From an uncultured Eubacteriales bacterium (GTDB taxonomy: Bacteria; Bacillota; Clostridia; Oscillospirales; Acutalibacteraceae): a stretch of 39,892 bases of DNA. Position numbers and translations under genes: made by a program. Below, piece by piece: positions 33,238 through 39,892 of this stretch. Position 1 is the first letter of the stretch, and every line of letters begins with the position of its first letter. The stretch spans positions 1 through 39,892 of the forward strand of contig CAKUBN010000018.1 in the NCBI GenBank assembly GCA_934643185.1, in the 5' to 3' direction. The notes below the pieces were generated by a model that was given only the letters and a program-made list of their open reading frames with translations, did not search any database and was not told the DNA's origin.

Positions 33238-35346
33238 ATGAGCAGCACGACAAAGATCAATGTGCCGGACATTTTCGCCAGCATGGTGTTTAACGACGAC
33301 GTCATGCGTGAGAGACTGCCGAAGGACGTTTACAAGTCTTTGAGAAAGACCATCGACGACGGCAAGGACCTCGACATCACGGTTGCCAATGCTGTGGCAA
33401 ATGCCATGAAGGACTGGGCGATTGAAAAAGGTGCAACGCACTACACGCACTGGTTCCAGCCGATGACCGGCATCACCGCCGAGAAGCACGACAGCTTCAT
33501 TTCTCCGACGGCAGACGGCCGCATCATCATGGAATTCTCCGGCAAAGAGCTCATCAAGGGCGAGCCGGATGCTTCCTCCTTCCCTTCCGGCGGTCTGCGC
33601 GCAACGTTTGAAGCCCGCGGCTACACCGCATGGGACCCGACCTCCTACGCATTCATTAAAGATCACTCCCTGTACATTCCTACGGCGTTCTGTTCCTACG
33701 GCGGCGAGGTGCTGGATAAGAAAACCCCGCTGCTGCGCTCCATGGAAGCGTTGAGCGCACAGGCCGTTCGTATTCTCCGCCTTTTCGGCGACTCCACGAC
33801 AAAGCGTGTCATCACGACCGTCGGCCCGGAGCAGGAATATTTCCTTGTCGATAAAAAGCTCTACGATGAGCGCCCGGACCTCATTTACACGGGCCGCACG
33901 CTGTTCGGTGCACGCGCGCCGAAGGGCCAGGAGCTTGAAGATCATTACTTCGGCGCAATCAAGCCGAGAATTGCCGCGTTCATGCAGGAGCTCGACGAAG
34001 AGCTGTGGAAGCTCGGCGTGCTTGCAAAGACAAAGCACAACGAGGTCGCCCCGGCACAGCACGAGTTGGCGCCGATCTTCTCCACCACGAACGTTGCGAC
34101 CGACCACAACCAGCTGACCATGGAGACAATGAAGAACGTTGCGCTCCGCCACGGCCTTGTCTGCCTGCTGCATGAAAAGCCGTTTGCAGGCGTGAACGGC
34201 TCCGGCAAGCACAACAACTGGTCTATCTCCACCGATACCGGAAAGAATCTGTTGGAGCCGGGCAAGCTGCCGCAGGAAAACGCACAGTTCCTCCTCTTCC
34301 TCGCTGCTGTCATCAAGGGTGTTGACGAGTATCAGGATCTGCTCCGTATCTCCGTCGCTTCCGCAGGCAACGACCACCGTCTCGGCGCAAACGAAGCGCC
34401 GCCGGCCATCATCTCCATCTTCCTCGGCGACGAACTTACGGCTATTCTGCACGCCATTGAGACCGGCACGGTCTATGGCGGTACGCTCCGCGTCAACATG
34501 GAGATTGGCGTAAACGTTCTGCCGTCCTTCACAAAGGATACAACGGACAGAAACAGAACCTCCCCGTTCGCTTTCACCGGCAACAAGTTCGAGTTCAGAA
34601 GCCTCGGCTCGCAGCTCAACATCGCCTGCCCGAACATCATGCTGAACACGATCATCGCCGATGAGCTCGAGCAGTTTGCAGACGAGCTTGAGGGCAAGGA
34701 AGATTTTAACGGCGCACTCAACGCACTCATCAAGCGCGTGATCAAAGAGCACAAGCGCATCATCTTCAACGGCGACGGCTATGCGGACGCCTGGAAGGCG
34801 GAAGCTGCAAAACGCGGCCTGACGAACCTGCCGACCACGGTAGACGCACTGCCGCACTACACCGACGAAAAGAACGTGAAGCTCTTTACAAAGCATAAGA
34901 TCTACACCGAGGTCGAGATGCAGTCCAGACAGGACATCATCCTCGAGACGTACGCGAAGACCATCAACATCGAAGCGCTCACCGCAAGTGATATGGTCAA
35001 GCGCGACATTCTCCCCGCCGTTTCCTCTTACGTTGCGGAGCTTGCAAGCGGCGTTGCCACGAAGAAGGCCATCAGCGATGACATTCCGTGCGAAGCGGAG
35101 CTTGATATCATCAAGCGTCTTTCCGGCCTGCAGGACTGCGCATATAAGAAGCTCGCTGCGCTCGATAACGCCATTATCGGCGTGAAGGAAGTCGGCGAAG
35201 ATCCGATTGAGGTTGCGACCTATTATAAGGATTCCGTCATCACCGCCATGACCGAGCTGAGAGCCGTTGTGGACGAGATGGAAACGCTGGTCTCTTCCGA
35301 TTACTGGCCGTACCCGAGCTACGGCGATCTGATGTTCAGAGTATAA
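33238..35346 (+). CDS. glnN: Glutamine synthetase type III
   Basis: A 702-residue glutamine synthetase of the large GSIII class (about 700-730 residues, GlnN), forming glutamine from glutamate, ammonia and ATP. Typical stretches are THYTHWFQPMTGITAEKHDSF, PSGGLRATFEARGYTAWDPTS, the metal ligands in VGPEQEYFLVDK, EVAPAQHELAPIF and NGSGKHNNWSIST, and the C-terminal DYWPYPSYGDLMF. ATG 33238 follows AAGGAAAG; an in-frame ATG at 33103 lies just after the leader terminator and has no binding site. This is the complete, catalytically intact glutamine synthetase of the window, divergent from glutamate synthase. Confidence 0.95.
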   Translation: MSSTTKINVPDIFASMVFNDDVMRERLPKDVYKSLRKTIDDGKDLDITVANAVANAMKDWAIEKGATHYTHWFQPMTGITAEKHDSFISPTADGRIIMEFSGKELIKGEPDASSFPSGGLRATFEARGYTAWDPTSYAFIKDHSLYIPTAFCSYGGEVLDKKTPLLRSMEALSAQAVRILRLFGDSTTKRVITTVGPEQEYFLVDKKLYDERPDLIYTGRTLFGARAPKGQELEDHYFGAIKPRIAAFMQELDEELWKLGVLAKTKHNEVAPAQHELAPIFSTTNVATDHNQLTMETMKNVALRHGLVCLLHEKPFAGVNGSGKHNNWSISTDTGKNLLEPGKLPQENAQFLLFLAAVIKGVDEYQDLLRISVASAGNDHRLGANEAPPAIISIFLGDELTAILHAIETGTVYGGTLRVNMEIGVNVLPSFTKDTTDRNRTSPFAFTGNKFEFRSLGSQLNIACPNIMLNTIIADELEQFADELEGKEDFNGALNALIKRVIKEHKRIIFNGDGYADAWKAEAAKRGLTNLPTTVDALPHYTDEKNVKLFTKHKIYTEVEMQSRQDIILETYAKTINIEALTASDMVKRDILPAVSSYVAELASGVATKKAISDDIPCEAELDIIKRLSGLQDCAYKKLAALDNAIIGVKEVGEDPIEVATYYKDSVITAMTELRAVVDEMETLVSSDYWPYPSYGDLMFRV

Positions 35347-35406
35347 AGGGCTTTGAACATACCGTTTCAAACGGACAAGGGATGAAAAATTCAATATAGG
35401 CACAAG

Positions 35407-35453
35407 GGTGTGCACGGGGTTCCGTTTCAGGAACCAAACGTGCACACCTTTTT
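35407..35453 (+). terminator. Terminator hairpin between GS III and amt
   Basis: GGTGTGCACG (35407-35416) pairs with CGTGCACACC (35439-35448) and encloses a second stem GGTTCC-GTTTCA-GGAACC; five T follow. Only 33 bases separate it from the amt start, which leaves no room for a promoter, so amt depends on readthrough or antitermination. Confidence 0.85.
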
Positions 35454-35486
35454 CTATTTTTAAACAACACTTAGGAGGACGAACAT

Positions 35487-37214
35487 ATGACAAGCGAGAT
35501 TTTCAGCGTCTGGTTTTTGATGGGCGCGGCGCTGGTCTTCTGGATGCAGGCCGGCTTCGCCATGGTAGAAACGGGTTTCACCCGTGCAAAAAATGCCGGC
35601 AACATTTTGATGAAGAACCTGATGGACTTCTGCATCGGCACCGGCGTATTCATTCTCATCGGCTTCAGCTTTTTGCTGGGCGAAGACTTACTGGGCTTCA
35701 TCGGTAAGCCGGGCTTTGATATTTTCACAAACTACGCAAACTTTGACTGGTCGAATTTCGTATTCAACCTTGTGTTCTGCGCCACGACCGCGACCATCGT
35801 TTCCGGCGCAATGGCAGAACGCACAAAGTTCCTTTCCTACTGCATTTACTCCGGTGTTATCTCCGCTTTGGTATACCCCATCGAAGCACACTGGATCTGG
35901 GGTGGTGGCTGGCTTTCGCAGCTCGGCTTCCATGATTTTGCAGGCTCCTGCGCCATCCACATGGTAGGCGGTCTTTCCGCGCTCATCGGCGCAAAGCTGC
36001 TCGGCCCGCGCATCGGCAAGTTCGAAAAGGATGCAAGCGGCAAGATCGTAAAGGTCAATGCTTTCCCGGGCCACAACATTCCGCTCGGCTGCCTTGGCGT
36101 GTTCATTCTTTGGTTCGGCTGGTACGGCTTCAACGGTGCTGCGGCAACAAGCGTTGAGCAGCTCGGCTCCATCTTCCTCACCACTACCGTCGCACCTGCC
36201 ATAGCGACCGTCACCTGCATGATCTTCACATGGATAAAGTACGGCAAGCCGGATGTTTCCATGTGTCTCAACGCTTCTCTCGCCGGTCTGGTCGCCATCA
36301 CCGCCGGCTGTGACGTAACGGACTGCCTCGGCGCAGCAATCATCGGCATTGTGGCCGGTCTCCTTTGCCCGTTCGGCGTTTGGCTGCTCGACTATAAGCT
36401 CCATGTCGATGACCCGGTCGGCGCGGTTGCCGTCCACTTCTGCAACGGCGTTTGGGGCACCATTGCAGTCGGTCTTTTTGCAACGACCACAGCCCCCGGC
36501 AACGATAGCTTCACCGGCCTGTTCTACGGCGGCGGCATTGCACTGCTTGCAAAACAATTGCTTGGTGTGCTTACGGTCTGCGCTTGGACAGCCGTGACGA
36601 TTACCATTGTGTTCCTGCTCATCCGCGCGACGGTCGGCCTGCGTGTGACGAGAGAAGAAGAGATTATGGGTCTTGACCTGCCCGAGCATGGCCTTGCAAA
36701 TGCGTATGCAGACTTCGTTCCGGCCATCAACACCTCGCTCGAAAGCGCAGACCTCAGCGTTGCCCCCGCCCCGTTCGGCCCGGCTGCGGTAGACGAAGCA
36801 GTGCCGGTCGTTGTGCATCACGCCCCCGTGAAGACCGTAAAAGAGGAAAGCACCGGCGTGAAGATGACGAAGGTCGAGATTGTGTGCAAGCAGGCAGCTT
36901 TCGATACCTTGAAGAACGCACTGATGAGCGTCGGTATCACCGGTATGACGGTGACGAACGTACTCGGCTGCGGCATTCAGAAGGGCAAGCCGGAATACTA
37001 CCGCGGCACGCTCGTAGAAGCAAACCTGCTGCCTAAGGTACAGGTAGAGGTCGTCATTTCCAAGGTGCCTGTCCGTACGGTCATCGAAACGGCGAAGAGA
37101 GCACTTTACACCGGTCACATCGGTGACGGCAAAATCTTTGTTTACGACGTGGAGAATGTCATCAAAGTCCGTACAGGCGAAGAAGGCTACGACGCCCTGC
37201 AGGATGTGGAATAA
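35487..37214 (+). CDS. amt: Ammonium channel fused to a PII signalling domain (Amt-PII)
   Basis: A 575-residue fusion. Residues 1 to about 400 are an Amt/MEP/Rh channel with about 11 membrane helices; the twin pore histidines lie in CAIHMVGGLSALIG and GAVAVHFCNGVWG. A 50-residue Ala/Val/Pro-rich linker leads to a complete PII domain (460-575, MTKVEIVCKQAAFDTLKNAL). The PII T-loop reads GKPEYYRGTLVEANLLPKV: Tyr46 is present but position 51, uridylylated in enteric GlnB, is Val. The ATP-binding loop TGHIGDGKIFV is intact. The PII domain can presumably gate its own channel according to ADP/ATP and 2-oxoglutarate. TTAGGAGG precedes the ATG. Confidence 0.94.
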   Translation: MTSEIFSVWFLMGAALVFWMQAGFAMVETGFTRAKNAGNILMKNLMDFCIGTGVFILIGFSFLLGEDLLGFIGKPGFDIFTNYANFDWSNFVFNLVFCATTATIVSGAMAERTKFLSYCIYSGVISALVYPIEAHWIWGGGWLSQLGFHDFAGSCAIHMVGGLSALIGAKLLGPRIGKFEKDASGKIVKVNAFPGHNIPLGCLGVFILWFGWYGFNGAAATSVEQLGSIFLTTTVAPAIATVTCMIFTWIKYGKPDVSMCLNASLAGLVAITAGCDVTDCLGAAIIGIVAGLLCPFGVWLLDYKLHVDDPVGAVAVHFCNGVWGTIAVGLFATTTAPGNDSFTGLFYGGGIALLAKQLLGVLTVCAWTAVTITIVFLLIRATVGLRVTREEEIMGLDLPEHGLANAYADFVPAINTSLESADLSVAPAPFGPAAVDEAVPVVVHHAPVKTVKEESTGVKMTKVEIVCKQAAFDTLKNALMSVGITGMTVTNVLGCGIQKGKPEYYRGTLVEANLLPKVQVEVVISKVPVRTVIETAKRALYTGHIGDGKIFVYDVENVIKVRTGEEGYDALQDVE

Positions 37215-37274
37215 TAAATCTTCCCATTTAAATTGAGTACGACGCGTACTACGCTCCTGAAATAAGAAAAGCCG

Positions 37275-37313
37275 AGACCTGCCGGTTCCCCCCGGCGGGT
37301 CTTGACTTTTTTT
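37275..37313 (+). terminator. Terminator after amt
   Basis: AGACCTGCCGG (37275-37285) pairs with CCGGCGGGTCT (37292-37302), followed by TGAC and seven T. Confidence 0.85.
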
Positions 37314-37359
37314 GTCATTTTCTCCTGCAACTTATTTTCGGTTTTGCACAAAATGGGAA

Positions 37360-37388
37360 TTGAACTCTTCTTGGATTCGTGTTATACT
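37360..37388 (+). promoter_or_regulatory. Promoter of the DtxR/MntR-family gene
   Basis: TTGAAC (37360-37365), 17 bases, TATACT (37383-37388), about 40 bases before the GTG start. Confidence 0.6.
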
Positions 37389-37430
37389 TTTATAAGAATT
37401 TATCCACCCCGATTGTGAGAGGAGACAGCC

Positions 37431-37808
37431 GTGAAAATTCAGGAATCCGCAGAAAACTATCTTGAGACCATTTTGATCTTATCCGAGCGCAGCACCTATG
37501 TGCGTTCTATTGATATTGCCAACGAGCTCAATTTTACAAAACCCAGTGTCAGCGTAGCCATGAAAAAGCTGCGCGAGAACAATTTGATCACCGTAGACGG
37601 CGACGGCTACATTCACCTGACGGAGGACGGCCTTGCCATCGCCAACTGCATGTATGAGCGCCACAAGTTGCTTTCCGATTGGCTCGCCTATCTCGGCGTG
37701 CCGAAGGACATTGCAACAGAGGACGCCTGCCGCATTGAGCACGTCATCAGCCAGGAGAGCTTTGAAAAGATCCGCGCGCACGTCAGCGAAATGAACGAGC
37801 ATCTTTAA
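37431..37808 (+). CDS. DtxR/MntR-family metal-dependent transcriptional regulator
   Basis: A 125-residue protein with an N-terminal winged helix (SAENYLETILILSER, VRSIDIANELNFTKPSVSVAMKKLRENNLI) and the metal-binding dimerisation domain (ERHKLLSDWL, DACRIEHVIS with the Glu-His metal ligands). It lacks the SH3-like third domain, so it is the short MntR-like form that senses Mn2+ or Fe2+. The start codon is GTG, preceded by AGAGGAG. No metal transporter lies beside it, so its regulon is elsewhere. Confidence 0.88.
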   Translation: MKIQESAENYLETILILSERSTYVRSIDIANELNFTKPSVSVAMKKLRENNLITVDGDGYIHLTEDGLAIANCMYERHKLLSDWLAYLGVPKDIATEDACRIEHVISQESFEKIRAHVSEMNEHL

Positions 37809-37832
37809 GCTTTTAAATACGGTACACATGCG

Positions 37833-37867
37833 AAAAAAGTCTGCATCTTTGTGATACAGACTTTTTT
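37833..37867. terminator. Bidirectional terminator
   Basis: AAAAAAGTCTG (37833-37843) pairs perfectly with CAGACTTTTTT (37857-37867). It can serve both the DtxR-family gene and the convergent surface-protein unit. Confidence 0.88.
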
Positions 37868-37938
37868 CTTTATCTTCACATCGGAATTTTCTTAAAAGCA
37901 AAGGAAGTGCCGGATATTGCGCAAAGGCATTCATGCGG

Positions 37939-38466
37939 TCAACTCGTACGTTTTTTCGCACGGTGCGCTTTGAGCATGACTCCCGCGATCCCTCCGCAGG
38001 ACATAAGCAAAAGTGAGATCCAGAGTGTGTAGTTTGTGCGCCCGCCGGTACGCGGTGCGGAAGACGACGCGGGCGAAGCCGGATCCTGATTTTGATCGTT
38101 TGCGGCAACGGGCGCCGTCTCCACACACAGCACGCTGTCACAATAGATTGGCTCTGCCGTGTACCGGCCGTCGATCATGTCCGCCGTAACGTCAACACCG
38201 TTAAAGGTGAGCTTTTTCACGACGCGGTCCGCGTCCGGGCACAGAACGAACTCCGGCTGCGCAAAGCGCTCTACCGTAAATACATCGGCTGTTTTCCCGT
38301 TCACACAAACCGCAGCGCCGTCGGCCTTCACCGTAACCGTGTGCATTTTGGGAACGGTCGTTTGTATCTGCACCTGCGGTTCAGCGAAAACCGTAATGCC
38401 GAGCGTGAAGACCGCTGCAAGGACAAGGCACAAGACCCGCACGGCTTTGCATATTCTTTTCTTCAA
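37939..38466 (-). CDS. Exported protein with C-terminal sortase-type anchor
   Basis: A 175-residue protein with signal peptide (1-28, ending TVFAEP), a beta-rich middle with VERFAQPEFVLCPDADRVVKKLTFNGVDVT (read as two shorter stretches, about 65-95) typical of Firmicutes surface proteins, an Ala/Ser/Pro linker, and a C-terminal APRTGG motif followed by a hydrophobic helix and a basic tail (KAHRAKKRTS). The APRTG resembles LPXTG-type sorting signals, so a sortase may attach it to the wall. The start appears to be TTG after GGGGGAA. It is the last of three co-directional surface genes. Function unknown. Confidence 0.72.
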   Translation of the reverse strand: MKKRICKAVRVLCLVLAAVFTLGITVFAEPQVQIQTTVPKMHTVTVKADGAAVCVNGKTADVFTVERFAQPEFVLCPDADRVVKKLTFNGVDVTADMIDGRYTAEPIYCDSVLCVETAPVAANDQNQDPASPASSSAPRTGGRTNYTLWISLLLMSCGGIAGVMLKAHRAKKRTS

Positions 38467-38490
38467 TGGGATTCCCCCGCATTACATTTA

Positions 38491-39009
38491 TTACAAAACT
38501 TTCAAAACAACGCCGATCTCGGAACCGTTCAATTCCGCTTCGGCCGCCGCATCGGCAAAGCACTCGTATTTCAGTGTCGCGTCATATTCACCGCTTCCAA
38601 GCGTCTGATCCATTTTAATGTCATAAACGGCTTTTCCCGGCGCAAGAAGCGGAGACTGCCACAAGGTCTCGTTATTCACGATCAAGGATATTTTGAAATA
38701 ACAGGTGTTTGCCGGGGGATTATAGAAGTTGACCGTCTGTTCTTCCGTATTCGCTTTGAAATTCAGAAAATCAAAGCCAGGAATTGAGATCGTATCGGTG
38801 TTCTTTTCGCCCGTATAGGACGATCGATCCCCTACCCAGTCCTGAACAGCCGCACCAGAAGCCGCAAGTGTACTCCAATTGCTTTCACCGGCATTTTGAC
38901 CTTGCCATAGATTTACAATAAGCAGCGTGACGCAAACGGTCAGCGCAATGGCGAGGAGAAGCACGGCTGCCATAATGCCGTTTCTTTTTGCTGTTTGACT
39001 GTGTTTCAT
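38491..39009 (-). CDS. Membrane-anchored extracellular beta-domain protein
   Basis: A 172-residue protein with a short cytoplasmic head, one membrane helix (about 11-33, IMAAVLLLAIALTVCVTLLI) and an outside domain. The pattern ISIPGFDFLNFKANT, VNFYNPPANTCYFKISLIVN, LAPGKAVYDIKM and YDATLKYECF recurs in small single-pass surface proteins of Firmicutes, which have no known function. ATG 39009 follows AAGGAAG. It lies between the two other exported proteins and probably forms a surface complex with them (inference from co-location only). Confidence 0.72.
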   Translation of the reverse strand: MKHSQTAKRNGIMAAVLLLAIALTVCVTLLIVNLWQGQNAGESNWSTLAASGAAVQDWVGDRSSYTGEKNTDTISIPGFDFLNFKANTEEQTVNFYNPPANTCYFKISLIVNNETLWQSPLLAPGKAVYDIKMDQTLGSGEYDATLKYECFADAAAEAELNGSEIGVVLKVL

Positions 39010-39057
39010 GATGACAACTTCCTTATTTTCGGTAAATTCTTTTTGATCTGGCCGCAA

Positions 39058-39690
39058 TTACGCAGCGTTTACGGTTTCCTCTGCCACAGGGGTCTCCTGC
39101 GCTGCAGCGGGTTCTTCGGCAGCCGGCTCTTCAATTTCTGCGGCAGGCTCATCCGTGACGGTCGGCTCTTCGATTTCGGCAGACTGCGTTTCAGCCGCGT
39201 TCGTTTCGAGAGAAGCCGTAAACACGATGATATCGGAATACTTGCCGGCAGCCGCGTGGCTCCAGGCATACTCGCTGATACGCGCAACCAGCAGGCAGCT
39301 GCCGCCGTTGCCGTTTACTTCCGAAGCCGTGAAGTCCTTGCCTCTGAAGATCGGCACGGAACCGTTTACGCTGGAAGCAAAAATATCTTCGGGACGATAG
39401 CTGATTTTCTTGGAAGAATCGCTTTCGTTAACAAGGCAGAAATTTGTATCTGTCGCAGCCGTGACCTTGACATACTGGTCGTCCGTGATCCTGCCCAGTA
39501 CCTTTACGCTGCCGATGGTCGCGTTCTGCTCGCCGTACGCGATGTCCACCGATGCAGGGATCGTAAGCTCATACGTGGACGGAACCGTCGTTGTGAGTGT
39601 TGTGGAATTTGCCGCTTCGTCGGCACACGCCGGGACCGTAAGGGAAGCCAGCAAAGCAAGGCCGCAGAGGATAGAAATTACTTTTTTCAT
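39058..39690 (-). CDS. Secreted beta-sandwich surface protein with acidic Ala/Glu/Pro tail
   Basis: A 210-residue protein with a clear signal peptide (about 1-23, ending PACADEA), a beta-rich domain beginning TTLTTTVPSTYELTIPASVD and a low-complexity C-terminus of repeated Glu-Glu-Pro and Ala-Ala units (about 160-208). The domain resembles Firmicutes secreted proteins with VPSTYELTIPA openings, loosely related to fimbrial or WxL-type surface modules. No catalytic motif. ATG 39690 was chosen over 39696 because AGGAG lies nine bases before it. First gene of the three-gene surface unit. Confidence 0.7.
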   Translation of the reverse strand: MKKVISILCGLALLASLTVPACADEAANSTTLTTTVPSTYELTIPASVDIAYGEQNATIGSVKVLGRITDDQYVKVTAATDTNFCLVNESDSSKKISYRPEDIFASSVNGSVPIFRGKDFTASEVNGNGGSCLLVARISEYAWSHAAAGKYSDIIVFTASLETNAAETQSAEIEEPTVTDEPAAEIEEPAAEEPAAAQETPVAEETVNAA

Positions 39691-39737
39691 GTTCATGCAC
39701 TCCTAAATTATTTTTCGATCGTTTCGACCGTGCTTAA

Positions 39738-39743
39738 ATTATA
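39738..39743 (-). promoter_or_regulatory. Possible -10 box for the surface-protein unit
   Basis: A perfect TATAAT on the minus strand lies about 48 bases before the first surface gene, but no -35 box stands at the right distance. An activator-dependent promoter is possible. Confidence 0.35.
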
Positions 39744-39892
39744 GCTGGAGCACCTCTTTTCGGCTATCATGTCTCCGTAAAATAAAAAGCAAATGTCCGT
39801 AAACAGTTTTTCCGTTTCGTAAAGTCGTCTTCAAATCAAAAAAAGCCGCTGCTTCGGGTTCTGATATGATACCTCTAAAGTAGACAGATTAA

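Noticed and set aside
35347..35453. Canonical ANTAR double-hairpin target before amt
   Set aside because: Two stems exist (around 35362-35374 and the nested one in the terminator), but they are about 40 bases apart and their loops lack the A1/G4 six-base pattern, so it cannot be called a standard ANTAR site.
33214..35493. 759-codon open frame on the minus strand opposite GS III
   Set aside because: Shadow of a GC-biased gene; product has no recognisable domain and overlaps the whole of glnN.
39840..39892. Possible left edge of an insertion sequence at the window end (TGATATGAT promoter-like box and a TAGACAG motif)
   Set aside because: Only about 50 bases are available; no inverted repeat or transposase start can be seen, so it cannot be called.

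Overview
The window is a dense, moderately GC-rich stretch of a Firmicutes chromosome. It is most likely from a gut clostridium of the Oscillospiraceae/Ruminococcaceae type. Pointers are a type III glutamine synthetase, the LL-diaminopimelate aminotransferase route, TepA next to a SpoIIIE/FtsK translocase, an archaeal-style split glutamate synthase, an ANTAR regulator and Firmicutes-type surface proteins. Genus cannot be fixed from sequence alone.

Layout. (1) 0.26-7.6 kb: a small CmpB-like membrane protein on +, then a minus-strand block transcribed tepA, uppP, ftsK/spoIIIE, a ComEC-like metallo-beta-lactamase-fold protein, DUF3006 and a sugar-transfer ATP-grasp protein. (2) 7.8-10.1 kb: isocitrate dehydrogenase, the redox repressor rex and tRNA-Leu(CAG), each with a recognisable promoter. 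(3) 10.1-13 kb: an AT-rich four-helix-bundle (23S rRNA intervening-sequence type) gene preceded by an array of six small hairpins, a MocR-type regulator, a second multi-hairpin repeat element and an HD-domain hydrolase. (4) 12.97-16.25 kb, minus: a GH27 glycosidase, araD and a frameshifted lipoprotein gene, with an AraR-like operator in the promoter. (5) 16.3-32.9 kb, minus: a long glutamine/nitrogen block. It is read as three-part glutamate synthase plus Fe-S and flavoprotein subunits, a divergent glutamine synthetase-like protein, an ANTAR regulator, carA, a carB-dapF fusion, a second dapF, pyrG and dapL. (6) 33-37.2 kb, plus: the divergent type III glutamine synthetase and an ammonium channel fused to a PII domain. 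(7) 37.4-39.9 kb: a DtxR/MntR-family regulator and three exported surface proteins.

How the genes fit together. Ammonium enters through Amt-PII, is fixed into glutamine by GS III and moved to 2-oxoglutarate by the split glutamate synthase. Glutamine-consuming enzymes (CarA/CarB, PyrG) and the DAP/lysine/peptidoglycan steps (DapL, two DapF modules) sit on the same strand. Isocitrate dehydrogenase, which makes 2-oxoglutarate, lies in the same window. The nitrogen genes carry unusual 5' leaders: a predicted four-way-junction RNA before glutamate synthase, and intrinsic-terminator hairpins just before GS III and Amt. This suggests control by antitermination, with the ANTAR protein (a pseudo-receiver lacking its phosphoacceptor Asp) as the obvious candidate.

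Most noteworthy: the CarB-DapF fusion with a tandem free dapF; the structured glutamate synthase leader RNA; a GS paralogue that has lost several metal ligands; the Amt-PII fusion without the usual uridylylation tyrosine; and the four-helix-bundle gene with its hairpin array.
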